A DNA stretch of 64,000 bases from Amygdalobacter indicium (GCF_029101545.1 NZ_CP118866.1:806001-870000); one strand, 5' to 3'; shown: positions 1 to 8,837, numbered from the stretch's first letter. The notes: a model not told the origin generated them from the letters alone. Numbers and translations: made by a program.

Positions 1-1173
1 CTGGAAACGGGCATCGACAACATCCTGCGGCACCTGAGCTGCTAAAGCCGCCGGTGTTCCGGGACGAGGCGAATATTGAAAAGTATAACTTGAAGCATAT
101 CTTACCTTATCCATAATTAACAAAGTTTGCTCAAAATCGGCCTCAGTTTCCCCGGGAAAGCCTACAATAATATCGGTACTGAATTGCAAATCCGGCATTC
201 TTTTTTTAGCTTCTGCGACAATATTCAAATATCTTTCAATAGTATAATGGCGGTTCATATCATGTAATACCTGATTGCTGCCTGATTGCAAAGGTAAATG
301 CAAATGCCGTTCAATATTAGGATATTCCGCCATTACATCCAATAATTCCAGTGATATATCTTTAGGATGAGAAGTCATGAAACGCAGGCGTTTAATACCG
401 GTTTGAGCACAACGTCTCAAAAGTTCCGCAAATACGTTATTATAAGCTTTACGATATTCTCTAATTTCTTTACCGTAAGAATCTACATTCTGCCCCAGTA
501 ACATAACTTCACTGTATCCGTCGGCAGCCAAAGTCTTTACTTCCTTTACAATGTCATCCATATTACGGGAACGTTCACGTCCTCTTGTATAAGGAACAAC
601 ACAAAAAGTACAGAAATTATTGCAGCCGAACATAATACTGACAAGTGCCCGATATTTTCTTTCTCTTAAAACCGGCTGGTCTTCCGCAATCAATTCTTCA
701 TTGCTGATATCATAAACTCTTCTGCTACCTCTTAAGCGGCGATTAAGAATTTCAGGTAGACGCCAAATATCGGCCGGTCCGAACATAATATCGACAAAGC
801 TGTAACTGTGCTTGACCTTTTCCACATAAACATCCTGTTTCATCATGCAGCCGCAAACGCCGACAATCAAATTGGGATTAGCGCGTTTTAAAGCTTTAAG
901 TTCTCCTAAATTACCATAAAAACGACCGGAGGCATTTTCTCTGACACTACATGTATTTATTAGAATTATATCGGCAGTTTCTTTATTTTCAGCTCGACTC
1001 AATCCCATTTCCCGTAACAAACCCGCTACTTTTTCAGAATCGTTATCATTCAGTTGACAACCGAATGTCATAATAAAATACTTTTTTTCATTCCCCCAGA
1101 GAGCCTTGTTTTCTACACACAAATCTCTTTGTCTTTGTAACTCTTCTTCACTGACCTGTTTGAATTTAAGCAA
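1..1173 (-). CDS. miaB: MiaB, tRNA-2-methylthio-N6-dimethylallyladenosine synthase (3' end cut off by window)
   Basis: Radical-SAM methylthiotransferase that adds the 2-methylthio group to i6A37 of tRNAs reading UNN codons. The reading frame runs off the left edge, so the C-terminal part, including the TRAM domain, is missing. Visible are the N-terminal auxiliary cluster cysteines (C39 in FGCQLN, C75 in NTCSVRE, C109 in GCMM) and the radical-SAM CxxxCxxC (C184, C188, C191 in GCNNFCTFC) followed by VPYTRGRERSR, which is diagnostic of MiaB. I chose a TTG start at 1171-1173 because a GAGGTAG ribosome binding site lies 5 nt upstream and no better start precedes the first conserved cysteine. An SDR gene starts a little further upstream on the same strand with a 33-nt gap, so both may share a transcript. 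Confidence 0.95.
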   Translation of the reverse strand, partial: MLKFKQVSEEELQRQRDLCVENKALWGNEKKYFIMTFGCQLNDNDSEKVAGLLREMGLSRAENKETADIILINTCSVRENASGRFYGNLGELKALKRANPNLIVGVCGCMMKQDVYVEKVKHSYSFVDIMFGPADIWRLPEILNRRLRGSRRVYDISNEELIAEDQPVLRERKYRALVSIMFGCNNFCTFCVVPYTRGRERSRNMDDIVKEVKTLAADGYSEVMLLGQNVDSYGKEIREYRKAYNNVFAELLRRCAQTGIKRLRFMTSHPKDISLELLDVMAEYPNIERHLHLPLQSGSNQVLHDMNRHYTIERYLNIVAEAKKRMPDLQFSTDIIVGFPGETEADFEQTLLIMDKVRYASSYTFQYSPRPGTPAALAAQVPQDVVDARFQ

Positions 1174-1206
1174 ATCTTCTACCTCGTTCCAGCTATTAGT
1201 TTAATT

Positions 1207-1977
1207 CTAAATGTACGCACCGCTTACTTCAAGTATTTGACCGTTAATATACGTCGCCCGGTCACTTAAAAGAAACAGTGCCGTTTGGGCAATTTCCCGG
1301 GCATCTGCAGCTCTTTGTAATAAACTGTGTTCTTTAACAAAAGCGGTAATTTCAGCGTTGGTAAAACGATCATTCATTTTACTTGTAAACAAACCGGGGG
1401 CGATTGCATTTACTCTGATAGGAAAATCGTATAATTCTTTGGCCAAAGATTTCGTCAAGGCGTTAATTGCACCTTTGCTGGCGGAATAAGCAGTTTCCAT
1501 CGCAGCGCCATATATCCCCCAAATGGAACTGATATTAATTATTTGAGCAGCGGAAACAGCAGCAGCGGCTTTCAATTGCGGCAGACATCCCTTAGTTAAT
1601 AAGATCGGAGCGGCGATATTTACCTGTAAGAGTTTTTGCAAATTCTGCCATTCAATATCATTAACCATTTCGTAGCTGTCTACAGCAGCATTGTTTATTA
1701 AAACATTGAGATAAGGAATTTTTTTTAATACGGCGGCAAGCGCAGGCTCCAACTGAGCCGGATCGCTGAAATCTGCTTGCCACAATAAATAATTATCGGC
1801 ACTTTTACCGCTTATTGACTGACAATCTTCAACTAATTTACGACAAGCGGAGATGTTGCTTTGATAATGGAGAATAAGGCTGTAATTTTCTTGTGCCAAT
1901 AACAATGCCAATTCCCTGCCTAAACTGCCTGAAGCACCTGTGATTAACGCCCATTTAGATTTTGTTTTTTCTATCAT
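1207..1977 (-). CDS. Short-chain dehydrogenase/reductase (FabG-like)
   Basis: 256-aa NAD(P)-dependent oxidoreductase of the classical SDR family. The Rossmann cofactor motif TGASGSLG lies at residues 13-20, the NNAA motif at 95-98, catalytic Ser near 150-151, and the YxxxK pair at Y164/K168 in YSASKGA. The C-terminal PGLFTS segment and the VSGAYI tail are typical of 3-oxoacyl-ACP-reductase-like members, but the substrate cannot be read from sequence and it is not in a fatty-acid operon. The open frame continues upstream through a tRNA gene; that extension is an artefact, and the start is the ATG at 1975-1977, preceded by AGGTCAAGG. It lies just downstream of the tRNA-Thr terminator, with miaB following. 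Confidence 0.85.
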   Translation of the reverse strand: MIEKTKSKWALITGASGSLGRELALLLAQENYSLILHYQSNISACRKLVEDCQSISGKSADNYLLWQADFSDPAQLEPALAAVLKKIPYLNVLINNAAVDSYEMVNDIEWQNLQKLLQVNIAAPILLTKGCLPQLKAAAAVSAAQIINISSIWGIYGAAMETAYSASKGAINALTKSLAKELYDFPIRVNAIAPGLFTSKMNDRFTNAEITAFVKEHSLLQRAADAREIAQTALFLLSDRATYINGQILEVSGAYI

Positions 1978-2012
1978 GCCTTGACCTGCCGTTTTTCTTG
2001 TTTTCAGGGTAA

Positions 2013-2041
2013 TAAAAAAGCCGTAACCAATCGTTACGGCT
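2013..2041 (-). terminator. Rho-independent terminator of tRNA-Thr
   Basis: Minus-strand hairpin with a perfect 9-bp stem (AGCCGTAAC / GTTACGGCT, 2019-2041) followed by a run of T and then ATTAC. It starts almost immediately after the tRNA 3' end and lies 36 nt before the SDR start codon. Confidence 0.9.
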
Positions 2042-2042
2042 A

Positions 2043-2115
2043 AGCTGGTGAACGGATTCGAACCCCTGACCTGCTGATTACAAATCAGCTGCTCTACCTG
2101 CTGAGCTACACCAGC
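2043..2115 (-). tRNA. tRNA-Thr (anticodon TGT)
   Basis: Complete cloverleaf on the minus strand: acceptor GCTGGTG pairs perfectly with CACCAGC, D-arm GCTC/GAGC, anticodon stem GCTGA/TCAGC with loop TTTGTAA giving anticodon UGU, and T-loop TTCGAAT. CCA is not encoded. It stands alone, with its own promoter and terminator. Confidence 0.96.
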
Positions 2116-2128
2116 GTCAACAGCGAGA

Positions 2129-2157
2129 ATTATCTCACACTTACCTATAGCTGTCAA
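2129..2157 (-). promoter_or_regulatory. Promoter of tRNA-Thr
   Basis: Minus strand: TTGACA (complement of 2152-2157), exactly 17 nt, then GATAAT (complement of 2129-2134), placing the start site a few bases before the mature tRNA 5' end at 2115. Confidence 0.85.
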
Positions 2158-2176
2158 TTAAATAATTGTGAATAAT

Positions 2177-2551
2177 TCACTGCGCAGTTTTGCTTGCCGA
2201 CGTAGCATCTTTATCTTTATCGTCATCTTCAGTCTTATTCTGTTCCGTCTTGTCCTGTTTTTCTATATCTCTTTCAGCTGCCGTTTTAGGTTTAGCTTCA
2301 GGATCATATTCTTCACTGTGAGCTTCATTACCGTTCATGTCGTAATCTCCCGTGTCAAACCCGAAATACTGGTTAAGAGAAAGAATTAAATGGTCCAAAT
2401 CAACCATATCAACCTGTGCAGCTTCTTCCAAAGATTCATCTCCGGACATGAAGCAACCCATACAGTAAAGTCCATGCTCCATAAAAATAGGAATAACTCC
2501 CGGATCCATATTCATGATATCACTGACAATCATATCAGGTGTTATTTTCAT
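2177..2551 (-). CDS. DUF1858-domain protein (hybrid-cluster-associated disulfide type)
   Basis: 124 aa. Residues 1-65 match the small helical DUF1858/ScdA-N-like domain: ITPDMIVSDIM, then PGVIPIFMEHGLYCMGC with a CxxC pair (GLYCMGCFMS) in the place where this family carries its redox cysteines. Residues about 75-124 are a charged, low-complexity Glu/Asp/Lys tail with no recognisable fold. The family is thought to take part in redox or Fe-S chemistry; no substrate is known. Start ATG has AGAAGG upstream. The gene begins 27 nt after the terminator of hup and may be expressed by read-through or from an AT-rich -10-like element at the terminator tail. Confidence 0.8.
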   Translation of the reverse strand: MKITPDMIVSDIMNMDPGVIPIFMEHGLYCMGCFMSGDESLEEAAQVDMVDLDHLILSLNQYFGFDTGDYDMNGNEAHSEEYDPEAKPKTAAERDIEKQDKTEQNKTEDDDKDKDATSASKTAQ

Positions 2552-2577
2552 TTTGTGCCTTCTTTAATACTCAACTA

Positions 2578-2625
2578 ATAAAAAAACACTTTCCGGAAGT
2601 TGAATATTCCTGCCGGAAAAGTGTT
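2578..2625 (-). terminator. Terminator after hup
   Basis: Minus-strand hairpin, AACACTTTTCCGG paired (one bulge) with CCGGAAAGTGTT, followed by seven T. It begins 20 nt after the HU stop codon. Confidence 0.85.
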
Positions 2626-2644
2626 CTTAGGGAACAACAGTAAA

Positions 2645-2920
2645 TTACTTATTTACGCGATCTTTCAAATTCTTGGATACTTTAAAAGTAACAGCCTTGC
2701 TTGCAGGAATTTGAATTTCTTCACGAGTTACAGGATTATGACCTACACGTGCTTTACGCTCTTTAACTTCGAAAGTACCGAAGCCGACAATCGAAACCTT
2801 CTCACCTTGCTCTAAAGCACTGCTGAAAGCAGCCAAAACGGCCTTTAAAGCAACTTCAGAATCTTTCTTTGTAAAACCGCTGTTCTCAGCAATCATTTCA
2901 ATTAAACTGTTCTTAGACAT
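2645..2920 (-). CDS. hup: HU family DNA-binding protein
   Basis: 91-aa histone-like protein that bends DNA as a dimer. It starts MSKNSLIEMIAENSGFTKKD, has the VSIVGFGTFEVKERKAR signature of the beta-saddle, then GHNPVTREEI on the DNA-embracing arm, with an intact Pro for intercalation. The start at 2918-2920 is set by a perfect AAGGAGG 6 nt upstream; a longer frame exists but has no ribosome binding site and overlaps the promoter. Monocistronic, with promoter and terminator both visible. Confidence 0.95.
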   Translation of the reverse strand: MSKNSLIEMIAENSGFTKKDSEVALKAVLAAFSSALEQGEKVSIVGFGTFEVKERKARVGHNPVTREEIQIPASKAVTFKVSKNLKDRVNK

Positions 2921-2948
2921 ATGATTCCTCCTTAAACTTACAGTAGGT

Positions 2949-2977
2949 ATTATTAAGACTTTTCGCATGTTTGTCAA
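2949..2977 (-). promoter_or_regulatory. Promoter of hup
   Basis: Minus strand: consensus TTGACA (2972-2977), 17 nt, then AATAAT (2949-2954). Confidence 0.75.
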
Positions 2978-3031
2978 GCACTTCAGCCATAAAATCGCCC
3001 TAAATATGTGAAAAAACTCTTATTGACATTT

Positions 3032-3742
3032 TTATGCCGATTTATGCGGCAGCTGTAAGCGGGCTAAAGCTTGAAAAGTTTGTAATTTGTCATCTAAGGT
3101 TCGCTTAATAGCAGCTGTTTCCGTCGGTGAAAAATCCGGTTCATGTTTGGCTAAATATTCAACTAAATCGGGCAACTGCGCCAAAGCTGTAAGATAACGA
3201 CGCAAGGTTGCCAGTAAATCGGAAAGATTACCGTTAAATTCAGCCTTTCGCAAAGTATAATTTACGGCTCGATTAATCTGCTTGACGGAGCAACCGAAGT
3301 AACAGGCGGCTTGAGGATAAATTTTACGATTATAAGGTTTTAATTCACAAGCATCACAATCGGAATGTTCAGCAATAAATTTCAGAACACTGTAACCTAT
3401 AAGTTGCGCATCAAAATGCCAAACACGAAATAAAAGTCGGATCAAAGTATTACGAGCCAGACAGAAATGCGGATAATCGGCTGTTTTCTGCGGATAATTG
3501 AAATTCGTTGTTTGTAAAATATGCAATATCCTGCTGCTGAGAGAAAGAGAGCCTGAATTTCGATTGGAAACACGGGCATCAATGTAATACTCAACACGAT
3601 TGGAACTGTCGGTAATGGCGAGATAACCCTGTTGCTTCAGCTGGCGGCTGAGCAGATCCAGTAATTCTTTGTCATTGGCAACAACGACAAAATAAGGCGA
3701 ACAATAATGATTGTTGCGCTCGGAATTGAAATAAACGGACAT
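3032..3742 (-). CDS. Spo0A C-terminal-domain-like DNA-binding protein
   Basis: 236 aa, not a standard Spo0A. Residues about 99-175 line up along their length with the Spo0A effector domain: LIRLLFRVWHFDAQLIGY corresponds to the conserved helix ending in IKGY, and KIYPQAACYFGCSVKQINRAVNYTLRKAEFNGN corresponds to the LYPDIAKKF..SRVERAIRHAIE..W..GN helix-turn-helix region. The N-terminal 60 residues (FVVVANDKELLDLLSRQLKQQGY) could be a receiver remnant, but the phospho-acceptor Asp pocket is not evident. Start ATG has AAGGAG 6 nt upstream. Monocistronic, with its own promoter. I infer a transcription regulator descended from Spo0A; its targets are unknown. Confidence 0.7.
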   Translation of the reverse strand: MSVYFNSERNNHYCSPYFVVVANDKELLDLLSRQLKQQGYLAITDSSNRVEYYIDARVSNRNSGSLSLSSRILHILQTTNFNYPQKTADYPHFCLARNTLIRLLFRVWHFDAQLIGYSVLKFIAEHSDCDACELKPYNRKIYPQAACYFGCSVKQINRAVNYTLRKAEFNGNLSDLLATLRRYLTALAQLPDLVEYLAKHEPDFSPTETAAIKRTLDDKLQTFQALARLQLPHKSA

Positions 3743-3796
3743 AAAAAACTCCTTGTGAAATTGAATTTGCTACAAACACACAAAAAGCTCTAATTA

Positions 3797-3824
3797 ATAA
3801 TAATACAAATTGCCTATTTTTCAA
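3797..3824 (-). promoter_or_regulatory. Probable promoter of the Spo0A-like gene
   Basis: Minus strand: TTGAAA (3819-3824), 16 nt, TATTAT (3797-3802), in the gap after the HAD gene. Confidence 0.55.
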
Positions 3825-3831
3825 AATGGGA

Positions 3832-4668
3832 TTACAAAATATATTGTCTTACTGCCCGCGCAAATCCAGCACAATTATGATTTTCCGCCAAATGATAAGA
3901 TTGCAGTCTATTTCGCAGAGTTTTAACGGCATTCTTCATAAGAAAAGGATAACCGACTGTCTGCAACATTTTCAGATCATTTTCTTCGTCTCCGAATGCC
4001 GCAATTTCGTCAATACCGACATGGAACAAGTCTGCAACCTTTAATAAACCTTTAGACTTATCGGAGCCTTTAACCATAATATCAACCGCTTCTTTGGCAC
4101 ACTTTAAAGCTGTAAGTTCCGGATAGGAATCCACCAAAGCACCCAGCTTACTAACTTGCTCACGATCTTTAGCGTGACAATATAACTTGACAGTTCCCGG
4201 CGGACACAAGTTACTTTTATTTTTTTGCCAGTCTGTATAATTTATCATCTCAATTTGCGGTAAATCATTGGACGCAGCCAATAAATTATAATAGCGGAAA
4301 CGTTCTACCGCCAGGCTGTAATCAGGATAATAAATCGAAGTCGGCGTATAGACGAAAAAATCTCTCTTTTCTGATTGAAAAAGCCGTAAAATCGCATCAA
4401 CCGGCGCATCAGGCAAATATGCTTCATAAACAGGCTCTCCGGTAAACGGATAACGTATCAAAGCGCCGTTACAGGAAATAATCGGTAACTGCAAATTCAA
4501 TTGCTTGGCAAAATGCCAAGTATTCAAATCTATTCTGCCCGTTGCAAAAGTAAATAAGATTCCTTCTTCGTTCAAAGACTTAACCGCTCGGACAGTATTG
4601 CTGTCCAAGCGACTTGTACGATTCAACAAGGTTCCATCCAAATCTGAAACTACCAGTTTTATTGCCAT
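3832..4668 (-). CDS. Cof-type HAD-IIB sugar-phosphate phosphatase
   Basis: 278 aa. HAD motif I is DLDGTLL at residues 9-15 with both Asp, motif II lies in TFATGR, the Lys of motif III in GSDKSKG, and motif IV is GDEENDLKML. The C2B cap lies between II and III. The family dephosphorylates small phosphorylated metabolites such as sugar phosphates and FMN; specificity cannot be told from sequence. The start ATG overlaps the stop of the upstream gene by one base (TAATG) and has no good ribosome binding site, so translation is probably coupled to the TPR/DUF5050 protein. Confidence 0.88.
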   Translation of the reverse strand: MAIKLVVSDLDGTLLNRTSRLDSNTVRAVKSLNEEGILFTFATGRIDLNTWHFAKQLNLQLPIISCNGALIRYPFTGEPVYEAYLPDAPVDAILRLFQSEKRDFFVYTPTSIYYPDYSLAVERFRYYNLLAASNDLPQIEMINYTDWQKNKSNLCPPGTVKLYCHAKDREQVSKLGALVDSYPELTALKCAKEAVDIMVKGSDKSKGLLKVADLFHVGIDEIAAFGDEENDLKMLQTVGYPFLMKNAVKTLRNRLQSYHLAENHNCAGFARAVRQYIL

Positions 4669-6434
4669 TATTTATTGCCAACCACTTTCATACGCTTACC
4701 GCCATTAATTTCCTGACGATACATTTCCCAAGCGGAATTCGGATCTTCAAGATAATAGTAAATATATTTATCCACGAAATTTATATGAGTAATCAAATCG
4801 GAAGTTAAATCCAAATAGTCATTACCGTCACCGCGCATGCGAGCAAGATTCAGTTTTTCAAAAAGCAACATATCCTTGCTCTGAGAAGAACCGGGAATAA
4901 CATTCAATTGACTGCACTGACTCTTGTTGAAAACCGTCTTAGTCTTGTTATCTGCCAAACTGTAGCACTCAATATGAGAACTCTTGTCCATATTGATGTA
5001 ATAGATACGATCTTGCGCCATATTAACATAGCTTACACGATTATTAACCAGTATTTTATCCTGTTTCTGCGAAATATCATATAAATGCAACTTATGGTCT
5101 TTATCATGGGCATAGACGACTTTATCGTGATTCAAAGCATATTCCGTCACAGCATCATTGACCACAGTTTCAACTTCCACCTCACCCATATCTATGGATG
5201 AAACTGCAATACGTTTCAACTTTTTGCCGTCTTTATGATCAATGAAGTATAAATATCCTTTTTCCAAAAGTAAATGACTCGCTTCCGTATCATAAATCAT
5301 TTGGAGATTTTGACCTTCAAGATCAACGCGTTTAATAGGACCGACTTCCTGCCATTTATCCTGTTTACCGCTGGCATTGGCTTTCGGCAAACGATTAACG
5401 AAATAGATATTGTCGGCAGTTACATTCAAGTAATTCACAGCCGTCTGCAATAAAACTGTTTTATTCGCGAAATCATCGTCTGTCTTCGTTAAATAAAAAT
5501 TACTGAAATCCGGGAAATACAAAGTGTTTTTATATTTGGCGATAATACCGCTGTTCAATATATTACCCTGAGTGTTACCGACAGAGTCATTGTCACTCGT
5601 TACAATATTCAGCTCCTTCGCCAATTCTTTCAGTTTTTCCAAAGAAGTTGTGTCATTTTGGCTCTTGAAGAACTTTTGCAGACGTAAGAAGTTGGATTTA
5701 TTAAGCGTTTTCTTATCCAAATAGCTTTGATAGATTTCACCTAATAAAGTTGTCGCTTTTTGCGATAAAAGACTCTCTTCCAAATTCAGCATATATTGAT
5801 TGTCTTTCAGATACAAATCTTTGTTTTTGTGGAACAATTCAGTTGCCAACTGAGCCTCTCCCGCTTTAGCAGCGGTTAACAAATAATATTTGTTAAGATT
5901 TTCATCAAATTCAAACATATTCTCCAACAACTTGAACATTTTCAAAGCTGCCGGATTATTATTATTTTCCGTATCATGTTTGATCAATTTTAATGCCAAC
6001 TGCGGATCTAAAGGTACAACAGCCTGTTCCGCAAAAATACTGTCAGCCTGAGTATAGTCATCTTTGTTCAAAGCAACCGTTAAGTTAATTTGCGCCAACT
6101 CATTTGCATAGAGAGCTTTTTGTTTAGTCGTTAAATTAAGATTATGAAACTCGGCTAAAGTATCGGCTAAATGTTCATTTTTGGTAATTGCTTCAATTTT
6201 TGCCAGTAAAAGCAGATTTTCCGGTTTCTTCTTTTCAGCATCCGATAACTTGTCAAGGCAATCCAAGGCACCTTGATAGTCAGCCTGTTTATAAGCGGAC
6301 TGAGCTTTGGCAATCAGAGACTGAGCTTTTTGCTGTTTGCTGTAAAAAAGTGCGCATATAACGGCTATTAATACAATGTTTGCGACAATCAGTCCCGATA
6401 TCAGCACAATTAATTTTCGATTTTTGCGTTTCAT
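4668..6434 (-). CDS. Membrane-anchored TPR protein with DUF5050-like propeller
   Basis: 588 aa of unknown function. Residues 9-30 form one transmembrane helix after a basic KRKNRK start, so the bulk is predicted outside the cell. Residues about 35-290 are helical, TPR-like (AQSAYKQADYQGALDCLDKL and similar). Residues about 300-585 contain repeated strands with the pattern LYFxD, NIYFVN, YLYFID, RIYYIN, YIYYYLED, typical of DUF5050/propeller-like surface proteins. Start ATG follows GGAAAGAG. It forms a two-gene unit with the HAD phosphatase. I infer a cell-surface binding or scaffolding role only from architecture. Confidence 0.75.
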   Translation of the reverse strand: MKRKNRKLIVLISGLIVANIVLIAVICALFYSKQQKAQSLIAKAQSAYKQADYQGALDCLDKLSDAEKKKPENLLLLAKIEAITKNEHLADTLAEFHNLNLTTKQKALYANELAQINLTVALNKDDYTQADSIFAEQAVVPLDPQLALKLIKHDTENNNNPAALKMFKLLENMFEFDENLNKYYLLTAAKAGEAQLATELFHKNKDLYLKDNQYMLNLEESLLSQKATTLLGEIYQSYLDKKTLNKSNFLRLQKFFKSQNDTTSLEKLKELAKELNIVTSDNDSVGNTQGNILNSGIIAKYKNTLYFPDFSNFYLTKTDDDFANKTVLLQTAVNYLNVTADNIYFVNRLPKANASGKQDKWQEVGPIKRVDLEGQNLQMIYDTEASHLLLEKGYLYFIDHKDGKKLKRIAVSSIDMGEVEVETVVNDAVTEYALNHDKVVYAHDKDHKLHLYDISQKQDKILVNNRVSYVNMAQDRIYYINMDKSSHIECYSLADNKTKTVFNKSQCSQLNVIPGSSQSKDMLLFEKLNLARMRGDGNDYLDLTSDLITHINFVDKYIYYYLEDPNSAWEMYRQEINGGKRMKVVGNK

Positions 6435-6472
6435 ATTCTATTGCTCTTTCCTAAATTTACTTGCAAGCTATA

Positions 6473-6502
6473 ATTATAAATTATTTGCGGAATTTTTGCC
6501 AA
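6473..6502 (-). promoter_or_regulatory. Promoter of TPR/DUF5050-HAD unit
   Basis: Minus strand: TTGGCA (6497-6502, within the last ligA codons), 18 nt, consensus TATAAT (6473-6478). Confidence 0.6.
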
Positions 6503-8835
6503 AATTCTGCTTCAGTCAAGCAAGGTATTTGCATTTTTGCAGCTTTTTGCTGTTTGCTGCCGGCCTCTTCTCCTATTATTAGATAATTTGTTTGCTTCGT
6601 CAAAGAATTTTGTATAACAGATCCGAAATACTGTAAAAGCAATGCCAGTTCACTGCGCTTATTATGCCTGAATGTTCCGGTAAAAACAATTTTTTTCCCG
6701 TTCCAGAAATTTTCTTCCGGCTTAATTTGCAATCTGTCATTCTGATCCAGATAATCTCGATCCTTTAACCAAGGATACCAAAAATCGGCAGGTGAAACGG
6801 AATTACTTTGTTGATCACTCCAGGGACGCGTAAGAATATCCCACTCCAACGTAGAAAAGTCCTGTAAAAGTTTATGAAAATTATCGGATTGAAAAATAGT
6901 CAGCAAATTACCGGCTATCTTTTCCCCGATATCCGGAACTGCCAGCAAATCCGCAGAAGAAGCATTAAATAAAGCTTGCAGATTGGGAAAATAATGCTGT
7001 AATTTCGTTGACATTGTTACGCCTAATTCCGGCAAGCCCAAGGCTATCAAAAATTTTGTCGGTGAATTGCTTTTGCTACGGGAAATCGCCTGTAATATTT
7101 CATCGAATTTCGGAATAACAAGAGTTTTTTCACCTTTGGCATTGTAAACAGTATTTACGGCAAAGCCTCTAATATCAGCTACCTCGGCATAATAACGTTG
7201 CAAGCGATAAATATCGGGTAAAGTGTGTAAAAAACCGGCAGATATGAACTGTTCCAAAGTTTTCTCGCCTAAATTAGTTATATTCATAGCTTCTTTCCCG
7301 GTAAAATAGGCGAATCGTAACAAAATTTGTTTGGGACAGGAAACATTCAAACAATATGAGTCCTGATCCGCTACCAACAATTCACTCTGACATACAGGGC
7401 ATCTATCAGGTCTGACATACGCTCTAGCTTCAGGCGGACGGGAACTTAGATCCGGTCCGGTAATTTCAGGGATAATATCACCGGCCTTATGCACGAACAC
7501 TTCATCGCCGATCCGTAAATCCAGCTTTTGCGGATAAGAAAAGTTGTGCAAACTGGCCTTACGGACAGTTGAACCTTGAATATATACCGGCGCTAAAATC
7601 GCCAAAGGAGTCAATTTACCGCTGCGACCGACTTGAACGGCAATATCCAGCAACTTGGTTTTCACCTGCTCCGGCGGAAATTTATAAGCAAAAGCCCAAC
7701 GCGGAGTTTTACTTGTCGACCCCAACAACAGTCGATAAGACAATTTATCCAGTTTAATAACTGCACCGTCAATACCATAAGGCAAACTGTCACGCTTCTG
7801 CATGATTGCCGAACAGGCGGCATAAATATCCTCATTCCGACTATATAATCTGCTCTCGTAAACAACAGGCAATCCTAAACTTTGCAAATAACTCAATGAT
7901 TCTTGATGACTGTCAATACTTGCCGGTACAGGGCGTTGCAAATTAAAAGCAAAAATAGCTAAATTTCGTTGCCGGGTAACTTGCGGATCTTTTTGTTTTA
8001 ATGAGCCGACACAGGCGTTTCTGGCATTGGCAAACAATTTACTTTCCGCAGTTTCACTGTCACCGCCGTTTTGCAGTACTTTCTCATAGAGAGAATTATT
8101 TAATTCCTGAAAAGATTTCTTAGGCATATAAACTTCGCCGCGAAATTCTAAAATAGGCCAATCCGACGGGACAACAGCAGGCAAATTTTTAATCATTAAA
8201 GCATTGGCGGTAACATTATCACCTATCAGACCGTTACCACGAGTTAAAGCACGCGTAAGTTGACCGTGTTCATACAAAACAGCCAATGATAATCCGTCAA
8301 TTTTTTCTTCAACCGTAAACTTCAGTTCCGCCGCTTCTTCCTTTTTTACACCCAAATTAACCAATTCGTTACGCATGTTGTCCAAGGCGGCAAATAACTC
8401 TTCTTTACTGAAAAGGTCTTTCAGCGATTCCATTTTAACTTGATGAGCTTCTTTGGTAAAATTTGATTTTTTTACTTTAGTATGATTCGGCTGCTTTGAT
8501 TTATCGGTTTGAGTAAAAAAACTCAGTTGATCACCCGAGCCGACAGTTTCCGTTAATTTACTGTATTGCTTCAATTCCGGATATATTTCACTTAAAGTTT
8601 CAAGTAAACGGTAAGCAAAATCATAATCCCAATCAGGTAAAGAAGAATTTCCTTCTTCATAGTAAGCAACAGCATACTTTTGCATAACAGCAGCTAAATC
8701 ACGATAAAAATAAGTTGTAGCTGCTTTATCTGAAAATACGGTCTGAATTAAGTCACTGCTCGGTACCTGTTTTTGGCGATATAAATTCGCAATCAAAGGA
8801 TAGGCTGCAAAATAAGAGTTGAGATTAGATTCCAT
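6481..8835 (-). CDS. ligA: NAD-dependent DNA ligase LigA
   Basis: Seals nicks in Okazaki fragments and repair patches using NAD+. At 784 aa it is about 110 residues longer than usual. The adenylated Lys is K178 in EEKIDGLS; the nucleotidyltransferase and OB motifs follow (RGEVYMP, DGAVIKL, QVGRSGKLTP, RAGDIIPE-like HKAGDIIPE). A four-Cys zinc finger is seen in CPVCQSELL..YCLNVSCP, then HhH repeats, and a BRCT domain at about 705-784 (FWNGKKIVFTGTF). Compared with E. coli LigA the extra length is about 35 residues at the N-terminus, about 20 before the adenylation domain (Lys/Asn-rich) and about 40 before BRCT. The ATG lies 2 nt after the stop of the upstream PC4/YdbC gene with a weak ribosome binding site, suggesting coupling. 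Confidence 0.96.
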   Translation of the reverse strand: MESNLNSYFAAYPLIANLYRQKQVPSSDLIQTVFSDKAATTYFYRDLAAVMQKYAVAYYEEGNSSLPDWDYDFAYRLLETLSEIYPELKQYSKLTETVGSGDQLSFFTQTDKSKQPNHTKVKKSNFTKEAHQVKMESLKDLFSKEELFAALDNMRNELVNLGVKKEEAAELKFTVEEKIDGLSLAVLYEHGQLTRALTRGNGLIGDNVTANALMIKNLPAVVPSDWPILEFRGEVYMPKKSFQELNNSLYEKVLQNGGDSETAESKLFANARNACVGSLKQKDPQVTRQRNLAIFAFNLQRPVPASIDSHQESLSYLQSLGLPVVYESRLYSRNEDIYAACSAIMQKRDSLPYGIDGAVIKLDKLSYRLLLGSTSKTPRWAFAYKFPPEQVKTKLLDIAVQVGRSGKLTPLAILAPVYIQGSTVRKASLHNFSYPQKLDLRIGDEVFVHKAGDIIPEITGPDLSSRPPEARAYVRPDRCPVCQSELLVADQDSYCLNVSCPKQILLRFAYFTGKEAMNITNLGEKTLEQFISAGFLHTLPDIYRLQRYYAEVADIRGFAVNTVYNAKGEKTLVIPKFDEILQAISRSKSNSPTKFLIALGLPELGVTMSTKLQHYFPNLQALFNASSADLLAVPDIGEKIAGNLLTIFQSDNFHKLLQDFSTLEWDILTRPWSDQQSNSVSPADFWYPWLKDRDYLDQNDRLQIKPEENFWNGKKIVFTGTFRHNKRSELALLLQYFGSVIQNSLTKQTNYLIIGEEAGSKQQKAAKMQIPCLTEAEFWQKFRK

Positions 8836-8837
8836 AT

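Noticed and set aside
1978..2157. Upstream extension of the SDR reading frame, including VAQQVEQLICNQQVRGSNPF
   Set aside because: This is a translation of the tRNA-Thr gene, a well-known spurious peptide; the real start is the ATG at 1977 with its own ribosome binding site.
2168..2578. Plus-strand frames opposite the DUF1858 gene
   Set aside because: Antisense shadows without ribosome binding sites or recognisable domains.
2921..2977. Longer N-terminus for HU
   Set aside because: It would overlap the promoter; the AAGGAGG site fixes the shorter start.
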